A stretch of 64,000 nt of DNA, from positions 24,287,055 to 24,351,054 of the forward strand of contig NC_047063.1 in the NCBI RefSeq assembly GCF_902459465.1, given 5' to 3'. Below, in pieces: positions 35,590-46,016 of the stretch. The notes below the pieces were generated by a model. That model was not told the origin of the DNA and made no database searches. It saw only the letters and a list, made by a program, of their open reading frames with translations. The translations under genes and the position numbers were made by a program. Source of the stretch: Asterias rubens. Its lineage: Eukaryota > Echinodermata > Asteroidea > Forcipulatida > Asteriidae. Positions within the stretch are counted from its first letter, which is position 1. Each line of letters opens with the position of its first letter.

Positions 35590-36063
35590 ATCAGGCCCAT
35601 TCTGAAACAACTACACTGGCTCCCTATCTCTCAACGAATCATCTTCAAGCTGATGCTCATTGTCCACAAAGCTCTTAATGGCAAGGCTCCCCACTATATT
35701 TCTGAACTGCTTCAAGTTTACACTCCATCAAGGAATCTTCGATCAAGTTCTATGCTTCTCCTCATTGAACCCAAGTCTCGACACTCATGGGGTGACAGGT
35801 CTTTTTCTTCAGCCGCGCCACGCATCTGGAACTCTCTACCACTTAATCTTCGATCTTGTCTTTGTACTGCAAAATTCAAGTCTCTTCTCAAAACTTATCT
35901 TATGTCACAGGTTTTCAATGACTAATTTTGTTGTGTCTGTTTTTTCTTTGTGTTGTGTATTGTTTTTGTTTTGTTTTTTTGGTTTTACTGCGCCTTGAAC
36001 ACCCAGCAGGGTGGATATGTGCGCATTACAAGTCTTATTATTATTATTATTATTATTATTATC
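35590..36063 (+). mobile_element. 5'-truncated non-LTR retrotransposon (ORF2 C-terminus and tail)
   Basis: An open frame of about 110 codons reading PILKQLHWLPISQRIIFKLM, ALNGKAPHYISELL and PRIWNSLPLNLRS, the typical C-terminal segment after the reverse transcriptase of CR1/Rex-like LINEs. It stops at 35925 and is followed by CTGCGCCTTGAACACCCAGC and a TTATTATTATTA tail. No reverse-transcriptase core remains, so it is inactive. Confidence 0.88.
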
Positions 36064-36114
36064 AGGCACGTGAAATCATTACCACGGTGAGTTTGTGCTC
36101 ACTTGCTGTTGACT

Positions 36115-36504
36115 TTAAAGACAGTGGACACTATTGGTAATTGTCAAAGACCAGTCTTCTCACTTGGTGTATCTCAACATATGCATAAAATAACAAACCT
36201 GTGAAAATTTGAGCTCAATCGGTCATCGAAGTTGCGAGATAATAATGAAAGAAAAAAACACCCTTGTCACACAAAGTTGTGTGCATTTGGATGGTTGATT
36301 TCAAGACCTCATAAGTTCCTAAACTTGAGGTCTCAAAATCAAATTCGTGGAAAATTACTTCCTTCTCGAAAACTACGTCACTTCAGAGGGAGCCGTTTCT
36401 CACAATGTTTTGTACTATCAACCTCTCCCCATTACTCATTACCAAAAGAGGTTTTATGACAATAATTATTTTGAGGAATTACCAATAGTGTCCACTGCCT
36501 TTAA
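36115..36504 (-). mobile_element. TTAA MITE family A, full copy, inverted
   Basis: TTAA at both ends, 390 bp, inserted about 50 bp after the LINE tail. The central inverted GAGACCTCA / TGAGGTCTC pair is present but slightly degraded. Confidence 0.9.
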
Positions 36505-36570
36505 GTTGTGAAAATAGAATTAGCTGTTGCAAACAACTTACCAACCAAATGGACCGAGGGTAATATAAAT

Positions 36571-36707
36571 GCAAAAAATAGTTAATGGCCTGACGTTTCA
36601 ACCCTAGACTAGCAGATTCTTTCTCAAAGGCTAAATGATTTAGCCTTCGAGAAAGACTCTGCTACAGTACCCCTCTGCTAGGGTCGAAACATCAGGCCAT
36701 TAACTAT
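36571..36707. mobile_element. foldback element with TIR TAGTTAATGGCCTGA, interrupted by a hAT-like MITE
   Basis: Left end ATAGTTAATGGCCTGACGTT, right end CATCAGGCCATTAACTAT, with an inner AAATGATTTAGCC hairpin. The hAT-like MITE entered its right terminus: the 8-bp duplication TTAACTAT belongs to this element. A related fragment lies at about 44440-44580. Confidence 0.8.
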
Positions 36708-37087
36708 TAAGCTTGGGCGATATCGATTTATTTTAATCACGATATATCGCCGACAATAAATCGCGATATTCGATATAATCGCGATTAATTAAATTTGACT
36801 TCATCAGTCTTCAAACTCTTCAAAGTCTTCAAAGTGAAAGTTGTAGAAGAGACAGTCATAGCATTAGAGAGGTGTTCTAATGACCTATTCTTCTGGTTTT
36901 ACTCCAAACCTTTGGGGTGCAAGATGTCTCAGCTAGGAAATACATCGCGATCTTGCGATACTTAATCGACATCGCGATATATTGCGATATATCGATATTT
37001 AGATTAAAACCAAATCGATCCGATATCGAAATCGTTTCCAAATTAGTATCGCGATATTCAATAATATCGTGATATCGCCCAAGCTTA
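36708..37087 (-). mobile_element. hAT-like MITE, copy 2, with 8-bp target duplication
   Basis: 380 bp, inverted relative to the 9.5-kb copy. Perfect 8-bp duplication TTAACTAT at 36700-36707 and 37088-37095. Same terminal TAAGCTTGGGCGATATC repeats and CGATAT/TCGCGA clusters. Confidence 0.92.
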
Positions 37088-37860
37088 TTAACTATTTTTT
37101 GACTTTATGTTGTGGCAGAGTTTCTCACCAAATATGGATGCTGTGGTGTGTAGGATCTCATCCTACTCTACAAAACTCAATGACAGCATCAGTGGTAGCA
37201 AAAAAATATTGAAACAAGCATGGAAACTTTGCAGAATTGTAAACAACTTGTTCAAAGTGTTTTCACAAATTCATGATAATATTTGGCCCTTTTTAGTGTT
37301 TACTGTTAGTGCATAGGTAGAGTTGTTGGTCTAGTTAATTGTAAGTTGTCAACAGTTGTTCATCCCTTGGTTTAGCTTTACAATTGGAGAGATGTGTTTG
37401 TTTACCAGGCAGTCTGGACTTTGCATTGAGATGTTTTATTTATGTTGTCACACACAACAAAGGCATAGCCTGTAGCATTACCACAACAATCCACTGGGCT
37501 CCATTCAAATTGCAGACAGTCACTTCACACTGGAGCCTACTCTAAACAACATTGTCATTCATGCAGTGGAACTATACATCTTGACCCTCAATCTCTCAGT
37601 GCATTTGTTTCTAAGCCTTGGAGACATCCCTAAGATTGGAGTCTGGGACAGCAGTTTTGAAATCCCTTGTGTAAAGCTGAAGCTGTTGGTCAATAATTCA
37701 TGCAGACTTCTCTAGTGGCTTTTGTTGCTGGCATGAAATCATAAATTTTGAATTTAGTGTTAACAAAAGAGTTAACCTGTTAGCCGTACAGAGGTCACAA
37801 CAGCTCTGGGTTGCACTCCTGTCCCCCATGACTGCATGTTGTAGTGATATATTATGACTA

Positions 37861-38185
37861 TTAAAGCCATTATACACTTTCGGTAAACAGTATTGTCCAA
37901 GTCCCACACTTCGTGTATCACAACTTATGTATAAAATAAAAAAACCTGTGAAAATTTAGGTTTAATCGGTCATTGGAGTCGGGAGAAAATAACGGGAAAA
38001 CACATTCTTGTTTCCGCGCGTTCGCCGTGTCATGACATGTGTTTAAAATAAATCCGTAATTCTCCCCAACGAGAATTTATATTGATTTAATGTTTTCTCA
38101 AAAAGTAAAGCATTTCATGGAGCAATATTTCAAGAGAAGTCTTTCACCATTACCTTCTGTAAACCCTGTAAACTATTTGTAAATC
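37861..38185 (+). mobile_element. TTAA MITE family C, copy 2, right end missing
   Basis: Follows the 10.2-kb copy from TTAAAGCCATTATACACTTT to ACCCTGTAAACTATTTGTAA, then diverges before the right terminus. Confidence 0.85.
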
Positions 38186-38844
38186 AACTCAGTACATAGC
38201 TGCATGCATACATTAGATGGTGTATTTTATGTAAAAAATATGATGAAATAAGATTGGAAATAAGGTAGGCTACAATCATAGAGTGGAATTATAACAAGAC
38301 CAAAGAGGCCATTTTGAGATGTTGATCAACACATAATAGTTGGATGGGCAAATCTGTCACCCAAAACCAAAGGGTGTACTCCAGATGGCGCTAATTTATT
38401 CATACCTCGAGAAGACTTTTCCAAAACCTTGGCTCAGGCTCTGAGTCTGACTCCTGCTCGTTGAATTTTGAATGGTGTTTCCAACATCAAAGAACTTTTA
38501 GAAGCCCAGAGATGGAGCCTCAAGACCCAGGTGCAGGAAATGCACCTGCGTCTTGGCCTTTATTCACTGAAACTGAAGAAATTGCCTTGGGACTCTCAAG
38601 CATGAAATTCATGGCCTGACTTCCGTACACAAGATCAATCATCTCTCTGGGGGAATTGTTTTGTTTGTTCCATGGTTACATCACAGACAATAATGTAGCA
38701 ATCACTTCACTCATTTTTTTTAATGTGATGGCATCTGATCAAATTGCTGAACCAGTGGACAATCTTTTCCATGTAGGCTGTGACTTCCAATACAAACTTT
38801 GTGATCACAGGAAACTAAAGGTATTTTGTCTTTTCCTTTTGCAG

Positions 38845-38955
38845 ATGATCTCTTTACATTTCTCACAATGAAACTGTGATGAGACAAAGTAGTCGAGAGC
38901 AAAACCTGCCTGTTGGTCGTCAGAAGTAAGAAAGTCCAGCAACTTTCTAATCATG
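38845..38955 (+). CDS. possible upstream exon of the SMKR1-like gene (ATG at its last codon)
   Basis: Acceptor TTTCCTTTTGCAG at 38844, donor ATG|GTAGGT at 38956. If joined to the exon at 40049 it gives M-AGKKGYSR in phase 0, resembling the short lysine-rich start of SMKR1. Against it: three earlier ATGs in the exon open short upstream frames. Prediction only. Confidence 0.3.
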
Positions 38956-39075
38956 GTAGGTAAAACCTTTGATTAAACTTGAGATTGTATTTCCTCAGAC
39001 CAAGTTCTAAATTCTATCACAGCTTGTGTGCACGTGTGCTGCAGCTTTTATATTAAGAATTTACTTAGTGTGATA

Positions 39076-39270
39076 GGTTGTGGCTGAGCGTTCTACATCG
39101 GACTCAAGTTCTGATGGTTGAATCATTGGAGTGTGGGTTTGGTTCCCAGTCATGACACTTTTGACCTTGAGCATGGCACTCAGCCATAATTTCTTCGCTT
39201 CACCCAGGTGTATAAATGGGAACTTGAAGGGCCTGAGACAATATTGTGTTGGACTAACCCCCTTATTAGT
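39076..39270 (+). repeat. tRNA-derived SINE-like repeat
   Basis: Contains TTGTGGCTGAGCGTTCTACA (A-box-like) and GGTTTGGTTCCCAGTC (B-box-like), then a tail with CACCCAGGTGTATAAATGGG, usual for tRNA-SINE descendants. Lies within the proposed SMKR1-like intron. Confidence 0.5.
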
Positions 39271-39315
39271 GCTAATTTAGTTTAAATGAATCTGATCTCT
39301 TTGTGAAATCAAGCC

Positions 39316-39904
39316 CAGGGGCAGATTGCAATAAAACGGTCTTAGTCAGCAGTCTAAGACCAGTCAGTTATAGCCGGCTATCTGCCTTAGACGGTCTTAG
39401 CTTAGTCGGTCATTGAGCCTGTTGCAATAAGTCGGTCTTAGATAAGTCAGTGAAAAGTAATGAAATACGAACAAATGTCCCATAATACCTAGCACTCTGC
39501 AGGCTCTGGCGGTACCGCATTGTTCTTATTGCTTTGGTTTAAATCATCGGATATCAAATCTGTGAGTTGTATCATTTTTACTTTTGGGAACATACATTTA
39601 CGATACAGTCACCTTGATCATCATCATAATGCCTCCCATGGGTGTAATCTATTTCTAAAATCAAATCTCATCCGAGAGCTCTTTGTATCAAAAATCTACA
39701 ACTAAAAAATGCAGTGCCGTCTTTAAAAACCAAAATAAAGACCGATTATAGCCAGCTCAGAACCGGCTTAAGATTTAAGACTGGCTATAATTATAGACCG
39801 CGCTATTGCAATCGGTCTATAATTAAAGACTGTCTAAGCGCATCTCAAGTTAGCCGGCTATAGCGCATAGACTGGTTTAAGACCGCTTGGTGCAATCTGC
39901 CCCA
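39316..39904. mobile_element. non-coding TIR element, TIR CAGGGGCAGATTGCA
   Basis: About 590 bp. Ends CAGGGGCAGATTGCAATAAA and TGGTGCAATCTGCCCCAG. Both sides repeat TAGACCG/CGGTCTTA and GCCGGCTATA phrases in opposite directions, so the whole element can fold back. No clear target duplication. Confidence 0.75.
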
Positions 39905-40048
39905 GGTCTTTGCTTTGTTGACGGGAACAGCTTCTTAAAAAAAAATGTGCTCTGACCGAGGAAAAATATAGTTCTCCTCAACAAGAATTAGTTTCACTAA
40001 AACAGAATACATTTTAACAATGAAGATAAACTTTACTGTCTTTTTGCA

Positions 40049-40328
40049 GGCTGGTAAAAAGGGATACAGCCGCAGTGCCAAAACACTGCCCCGTAGGAGT
40101 CGAAGCAGAAGTAAAAGTCCCGGCGGGAAAAAGAAGGGTCGGAAAGCAAGATCAGCATCCCCAAAAGTCGCCAAGAAACCAGTGGATCTTATGAGCCCCG
40201 CCGCCATGACGAACGCTTACTACATTGCCCATGGTCCCCAGGAGTTTCTTGAGATGAGGGGTTTCGCCTGGCCAGATGCCCCCAAGGGCAAGAAAAAAGG
40301 AAAGGGCAAGAAGAAAAAGAAAAAATGA
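40049..40328 (+). CDS. SMKR1: small lysine-rich protein 1-like, last coding exon
   Basis: Acceptor TGTCTTTTTGCAG at 40048, stop TGA at 40326. It encodes about 92 residues: AGKKGYSRSAKTLPRRSRSR, a serine/arginine and lysine-rich middle, the conserved block VDLMSPAAMTNAYYIAHGPQ, then RGFAWPDAPKGKKKGK and a poly-lysine end. The block (D-[IL]-x-SPAAM-x-N-x-YYIAH ... RGF-x-WP-x-APKGKK) matches human SMKR1 as I remember it. The RS-rich insert is not in the human protein, which is about 68 residues. Function is unknown. No membrane segment; a nuclear location is possible from the basic runs. It is the next recognised gene upstream of NRF1, on the same strand, as in human 7q32. The first exon is uncertain (see 38845-38955). 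Confidence 0.8.
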
Positions 40329-40550
40329 AGGGGAGCTAAACCAGGTTTGGACCCTGGTTTTGTTTTTATCAAAGTGACAAATTGGAGTGGTGATTGCATA
40401 AGCGACGAGGCATAGGAGATTTGTGTATCCACAGAGAAAAGGGGGTTGTGCACACTGTTGATTTGTTTGCAACATGAAACTTGTTGTGGATCCTTATTTC
40501 TGTACATGCCAAAACAATGAATGAAAGGTAACGTTAAATCTATCTTCAAA

Positions 40551-40810
40551 AAGCGCCACCTGGGTTCAAAAAGTGCTACCTGGATTCAAAAAGTGCTACC
40601 TGGATTCTTCAAGTGCTACCTGGATTCATAAAGTGCTACCTGGATTCAAAAAGTGCTACCTGGATTCAAAAAGTGCTACCTGGATTCTTAAAGTGCTACC
40701 TGGATTCAAAAAGTGCTACCTGGATTCAAAAAGTGCTACCTGGATTCTTAAAGTGCTACCTGGATTCAAAAAGCGCTACCTGGATTCTTAAAGTGCTACC
40801 TGGATTCTTA
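40551..40810 (+). repeat. 13-copy tandem repeat, 20-bp unit
   Basis: Unit AAGTGCTACCTGGATTCAAA. Thirteen exact-length units without indels. The last four bases alternate CAAA, CTTA, CTTC and CATA; units 5-10 show a higher-order 60-bp pattern (CAAA, CAAA, CTTA twice). It starts 222 bases after the SMKR1-like stop codon, so it is probably in the 3' UTR. The frames that stay open here arise from the 60-bp periodicity. Confidence 0.95.
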
Positions 40811-41144
40811 AAGTGCTACTTTGAACAAGGACATATGACTGGATTAACAAATTTTTTTAGAGACTAATCGTTTTTGTATAATCATCAAAATACGCCCATA
40901 ACTTATTGATTTTTGTGCTATATTTTTTGTTTCAGTGAAAATGTTTAAAAAGAGCAATTTGCAACAGAAATTATGTTTTGTTTTATGAACAAAGTATCAA
41001 CACTGGACACATTGGAAAATGGCAATTTTGGAAATAAGTTTCAATGTGGCCTCTCTCTGTGAATGGAAGTTAGATCAAATATTATTACACCCACTTGTGG
41101 CCGCTATGGTCTCTGAGGTAAAGCCTGGCCCGCCACAGTTACTG

Positions 41145-41204
41145 CCTAGCATTGAACAAGCGGGCCATGAACTTCCTAGCATTGAACAAGCGGGCCATGA
41201 ACTT
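41145..41204 (+). repeat. 30-bp tandem duplication
   Basis: Two identical copies beginning CCTAGCATTGAACAAGCGGG. They lie in an open frame (41019-41249) that runs into a MITE; the frame is not convincing as a gene. Confidence 0.85.
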
Positions 41205-41223
41205 CAATCTTGGAAGGGCATCG

Positions 41224-41602
41224 TTAAAGGCAGTGGACACTATCGGTAATTACTCAAAATAATTGTTAGCATAAAACCTTTCTTGGTGACGGTAATGGGG
41301 AGAGGTTGGTGGTATTAAACATTGTGAGAAACGGCTCCCTCTGAAGTGCCATAGTTTTCGAGAAAGAAGTAATTTTCCATGAATTTGATTTTGAGCAGAT
41401 TTAGAACTTGAGGTCTTGAAATCAACCATCTTAACACACACAACTTCGTGTGACAAGGGTGTTTTTCTTTCATTATTATCTCGCAAGTTGGATGACCGAT
41501 TGAGCTCAAATTTTACAGGTTTGTTATTTTATGCATATGTTGAGATACACCAACTGTGAAGGCTAGTCATTGACATTTACCAATAGTGTCCAGTGCCTTT
41601 AA
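41224..41602 (+). mobile_element. TTAA MITE family A, full copy
   Basis: 379 bp, TTAA at both ends, left terminus AGGCAGTGGACACTATCGG, right terminus CCAATAGTGTCCAGTGCCT. Confidence 0.92.
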
Positions 41603-41631
41603 GGGCACTCTATGAGGAATATGTAAATTTG

Positions 41632-41720
41632 TATTGGAACTTTGCAAAGGGCACCAAAGCAAAAGCAAAGGGCACCATGGCAATTGTTTGGGTGTAGTGG
41701 TTATTTTGAGGCATGAACAA
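41632..41720 (+). repeat. dispersed repeat, AAAGGGCACCA type
   Basis: Second copy of the 5388-5480 repeat (TTGGAACTTTGCAAAGGGCA, GCACCATGGCAATTG). Confidence 0.6.
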
Positions 41721-43046
41721 GCAGACATGGGCTACAGCTCCAAGGTGCATATATTGAAACAAATATTGGCAATTTGTTTTGCCTTTGAATTTCACATGCT
41801 GTCTGTTTCACTTCCAAGAACAAATGCATTCCATAGCTTATACCCTTTTGTAACAAATATTTCACATTGGACTGTCTTTACAAAAGATATTTCAAGGGTA
41901 AAACAATGGATCAAACCAATAGCTATTTATGATTTTTTAGTAAAAAATAATTATTTTTTAGAACGAAAAAAAAAATCGATCAAACAATCTAGCTTAGTTA
42001 GATTGACAAGAGGCTGAATTTTGTACTTTGCTCTGAAATATCTTCTAACCTTCACGGGATCTTTCTCTTGGTAGATTATGTGTACACGTATTTCTATATT
42101 ACTTACAAGATCATGTTAATGCCAGCGCTGTTTTATTTTCGAGAGCAGTAACCTTTTTTTTCAAGAGCAGTTATTTCTTATTTCTACGATTTTTTTTAGT
42201 TTTTTAAGTTAATTTTTGAAGAGTGGTTATAAAATCAATATATTTTGAGAGCAGTTATTTTTATATTCGTGAAGCTAAAAGTGCTGCATTTGAAAAGTTA
42301 AAACAGATGTAAACAGATAAAAAATAAAGAAGTGTGAAATCAAAGAGTATAACGATCTGGCATATTAAAAGTCTGACAAACTATATTTTTGAGTACTGGT
42401 TTAAGTTCATCAAAACTGTTGTAGACAAGAATGAAGATATGATAACAAAATATTGAGATTGAGTGATTTTTTCTACAGTTTTCTTATTTTGCAATGACTT
42501 GTGTAATAAAATATGAATAAAAATTATTATCTTGTTATACTTTATTTCAAGTCACAATATGCCTAACTAATTGACTGAAGAAGAATCTTTGTCTTTGTTT
42601 GATTGAAGGGTATTATTTTACAAGAAATAAAACCGCCTAGCTTGGATCAATTTAAAATCAAAGGTTTGCAAAACAATGACATATTGTGGGCCAATTTCAT
42701 AACCAGATGTTTGTGCTAACTATAGCAGAAGTGTATTTCACAAGTTGGCAAGGAAATAACAGTCTCAGTGATGGTTGATACTTTTTCTTGAAACTTGATT
42801 GTTGTTAGAGCAAGGCAGGTTTTCCCTAAAAAGGGGCACCTCTAAGGAAAATTTGAGTTTCAACAGGACATTTTGAAGGGGGGGGGGGAATGGAGGCAAT
42901 TGCCTTAGTTTCCCCCCTAGGCCAGGCCTGAGAATTCAAACTGTTTGTGCATGGATTCTTGGAGTTCAGGGTGTGGCCCTTGATCTGTCAAATAGCAGCA
43001 GACTTACCAAAATACCCGTTTTGCGGTAACGTGTGTGCTCTCAGAC

Positions 43047-43394
43047 TTAAAGGGAAGGTACACGTTAGGTAGTTACTCAAAACAAATATTAACTTAAAAA
43101 CTGACTTGGTAACGAGCATTGGAGAGTTGTTGATAGTATAACACATTGTAGGAAACAACTCCCTCTAAAGTAACGTAGTTTTTGAGAAAGAGGTAATTTC
43201 TCACTAAAATAATAAAAGACTTCAAGAAAGCACACAAATTCGTTCAAGGGTGTTTTTCTTTCATCATTTTCTCGCAACTTCGATGACCGATTGAGCCCAC
43301 ATTTTCACAGGCTTGTTATTTTATGCTTATGATGGAATACACCAAGTGAGAAGACTGGTCTTTGACAATTCCCAAACGTGTACCTTCCCTTTAA
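43047..43394 (+). mobile_element. TTAA MITE, family A body with different terminal repeats
   Basis: Same interior as family A (AACTGACTTGGTAACGAGCA ... GAAGACTGGTCTTTGACAAT), but the TIR is AGGGAAGGTACACGTT and complement. TTAA at both ends. It lacks the central hairpin, like the 6.4-kb copy. Confidence 0.88.
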
Positions 43395-43832
43395 GAAAAC
43401 ACAAATCAAAATTGACTTGGTAATTCTGCTGCCACCTAACTAGGCCTGCACCTTGTGTTCGAAAGTCTCTCATTGCAGTGGCCAATGTTAATAACAGAAT
43501 AATTCTTGAAAAATGAAACTATAGGCCCAAACATCATTATAATAACAACCTGTTTTTATACAGCACTTTTCAAACCCGCTTTCTCAAAGCATTTCCAACA
43601 TTATTACCCGACATTATGCGCCTATTTTTATACTTATAGAGCTAATGATATTGAGGATTGTGTGAAATTTACTTACTGAACTAAATTGCAGTAATGTTTG
43701 GTCCATTTTTTTTTTTCTTGTTTTTACCCAAAGTATTTCTGAATAAATAACTTTGAACAGAATTATTGATGGTGTTTTCTTTTCTCTTCACCAGTGTCTT
43801 TTTTCCCTATATTTACACAGATGCTCCTCTGA

Positions 43833-43915
43833 GCCCAGTTTCACAGTACTGTTGGAGGAAACCAAAACATGTAAAATAGTGCTTACCAGAATACTGTATT
43901 ACCAGCTTAGAGGCA
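43833..43915 (+). repeat. dispersed repeat fragment, same family as 23.5 kb
   Basis: GAGCCCAGTTTCACAGTACT followed by GCTTACCAGAATACTG. Abuts the next MITE. Confidence 0.5.
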
Positions 43916-44276
43916 CTGGGATGAACACCATTGTCAAAGAACAGTCTTCTCACTTGGTGTATCTCATCATGCATAAAATAACAAACATGTGAAAGTTTGA
44001 ACTCAATTGGTTAAATCGAAGTTGCAAGAGAATAATGGGGAACAAACCTTTATGTGCTTTCAGATGCTTGAATTCGAGACCTCTCAGCTGAGGTCTCGAA
44101 TTAAATTCAAATATTTTAGTGAGAAATTACTTCTTTCTAACAAATATGTTACTTCAAAGGGGGAGCCGTTTATCACATTGTGTTATACTATCAACAGCTC
44201 TCCATTGCTCATTTCCAAATAAGTTTTTCGGCTAACAATTATTTGGGTAATTACCAATAGTGTCAAGAGCCTTTAA
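43916..44276 (-). mobile_element. TTAA MITE family A, inverted copy with damaged left end
   Basis: Interior and right end match the family (ACCAATAGTGTCAAGAGCC then TTTAA). The other terminus has decayed to GGGATGAACACCATTGTCAA. Confidence 0.85.
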
Positions 44277-44439
44277 ACAAGCCTTTTGACATTGTACCAC
44301 ATCATGGAGGAAGAGATATGCACTGATGTAACTGGTATCCTGCTTAGTTCTAATTCTGTTAGCAGAAAATCTTTATGCATTAATTTTCTGGGGGAAAAAA
44401 AAGTTATTAATAGTCTAGCTGACCTTTTCGATCCTAATT

Positions 44440-44580
44440 TAAAGAACTTCTTTCTCGAAGGCTAAATAATTTGTACCCTTCAAGAAGACTTGGGTCGAAA
44501 CATGAACTAGTGTTCGCATTTATACCATAGCTCTTTTTGGTTGGTAAGCAGTGTTTCAACAGCTAATTTTATTTTCACAA
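44440..44580. mobile_element. fragment related to the 36.57-kb foldback element
   Basis: Shares CTTTCTCGAAGGCTAAAT and GGGTCGAAACATGAAC, plus the GGTTGGTAAG...CAACAGCTAATT stretch found in reverse at about 36515-36550. Confidence 0.6.
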
Positions 44581-44605
44581 TATTTTGCGCAGCTCAATGA
44601 AAGGG

Positions 44606-45101
44606 CCGGTGTTGCATGCAATTATGTCCCCTATGCAATACTATCAATAGTACATTATTGAACATGCAATAATGTCCGCCAGACGGTTTTGCATATCATA
44701 TGCAATCATGTCCGCCAGGACGCTGCTGCATGATGCAATTGTGTCCGCCCGGACACATTTGCATATGCAGTTGTGTCCGCCCATGTGCAAAACGGTCCTT
44801 GCTGTAAATTAAACGCCCTTAGTCGACTGGTCGACGGAACCGTTCGCCAGTTTTGTTACAAGCTTAAATATGCATGACATGGGAAAAGTGTTCGACTGTT
44901 GGGTATTCTCTGCAACCATAAAATATGTGAATATTCATGCTGCATATACGTAGGTTCAGTGCATGCACGCTCGCGCGTACGCGCGCACATACATACAATG
45001 TCCGCCGGACGGTTTATGCATAGCCCCGGACATAATTGCATATGCCAAAGTGTCCGGAGCGGAAAGTATTGCATGGCGGACACAATTGCATCTGACACCG
45101 G
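44606..45101. mobile_element. non-coding TIR element with subterminal ATGCAATTRTGTCCGCC repeats
   Basis: Ends CCGGTGTTGCATGCAATTAT and ACAATTGCATCTGACACCGG. Four to five copies of a 16-18-bp motif (ATGCAATTATGTCC, ATGCAATAATGTCCGCC, TGCAATCATGTCCGCC, TGCAATTGTGTCCGCC) fill the left side; inverted or partial ones fill the right. Such arrays are typical transposase-binding sites. No transposase frame is present. Confidence 0.75.
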
Positions 45102-45199
45102 CATGTATTGACAATCATGATAAACGCTTTTTTTTTTAAATACCAGTCTGAGATTTTCAAACCAGAAAATCGAATAAAGTTTGATTCATAAATACCTCA

Positions 45200-46016
45200 G
45201 ACAGTTTCGCTGATCCTATTGGTGGAGAGCGCGTCACGTGGGTGTGTATAAACATTTGTCAATATGACCAGTAAAAAGTGTTGAAACATAATAATATGGG
45301 CGTGACACGTGAGCTTGCACCTGTGCTCATAAGACAGTTTCTTATGGTCGAGAGCAACGGCCGGGACAGGTGTGCCACAACACGCGATACTCGCGACGCG
45401 CACAGCATTCCCGTATAAGGAGTTGTTTACCCGCCGAGGGCCTTACCATTTCATAGCTGATGGAGGGCAGTGTTGAAAGAAATTATTGAAAAGTTATAAT
45501 TGTTGCATTTGTTTTACTTTTTGACCTAAAAGTGTTGATTGTTTTTTGACCGAAAAGGTATTTTTGAATCGGAATCAAAAATGCATGTTGAATCGGTTTT
45601 CAATCTAGTGGTTTAAACCCATCGAGGCCTGGATATTCTTGATAATTTACCTCGACTTCGTCTCGGTCAACACATTGATTCCCTTATTAATATAACCATG
45701 GAGGAAGAAAATGGATATAACATTGGAGAAAGTTGCTTTATGCTAAATGTTTGTCAACATTCGAGTTTCATATTAAGTTTCTAAAATATTGCACTTTAAA
45801 TGAAAGTATATTGAACCCTGTGACGCTATCGGAGGTTGCTATGACAACCGATTGATCGTTCGTGAATTCTCCTTACTCAATTGGTGGTACCCCTATTGGT
45901 AGACCCTCTCGGGGAAATTGAGTGGCGTGCTCATAACCGTCCCGAATGTGTACGTTTCCGCGCATCTAATTTTGGTTGGAAGGGCATTTTCTGACATCAA
46001 TTTGCGGGTATTTAAG
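45200..46016 (+). promoter_or_regulatory. NRF1: NRF1 promoter and probable non-coding first exon
   Basis: GC-richer stretch upstream of NRF1. A consensus donor TTTAAG|GTAAGT sits at 46016/46017, so the transcribed first exon probably ends there, with start sites within the preceding few hundred bases. CGCGCAT at 45959 resembles a half of NRF1's own GCGCATGCGC site, and more GCGCA halves follow in the intron (46173, 46397, 46649). Prediction from splice signal and composition only. Confidence 0.4.

Larger units (their letters stand above)
40811..45430. other. region between the SMKR1-like and NRF1 genes, repeat-rich
   Basis: No coding exon firmly recognised. An AATAAA at 42323-42328 could end the SMKR1-like transcript. 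The rest is MITEs (41.2, 43.0, 43.9, 44.6 kb) and dispersed repeats. Confidence 0.45.

Noticed and set aside
40573..40867. Repetitive protein of CYLDSKSATWI-type units
   Set aside because: Open only because 60 bp is a multiple of three; the frame arises from the 20-bp array.
41019..41249. 76-codon plus-strand frame containing a duplicated PSIEQAGHEL unit
   Set aside because: It runs into a MITE, has no homology I recognise and no splice signal; left as a tandem duplication only.
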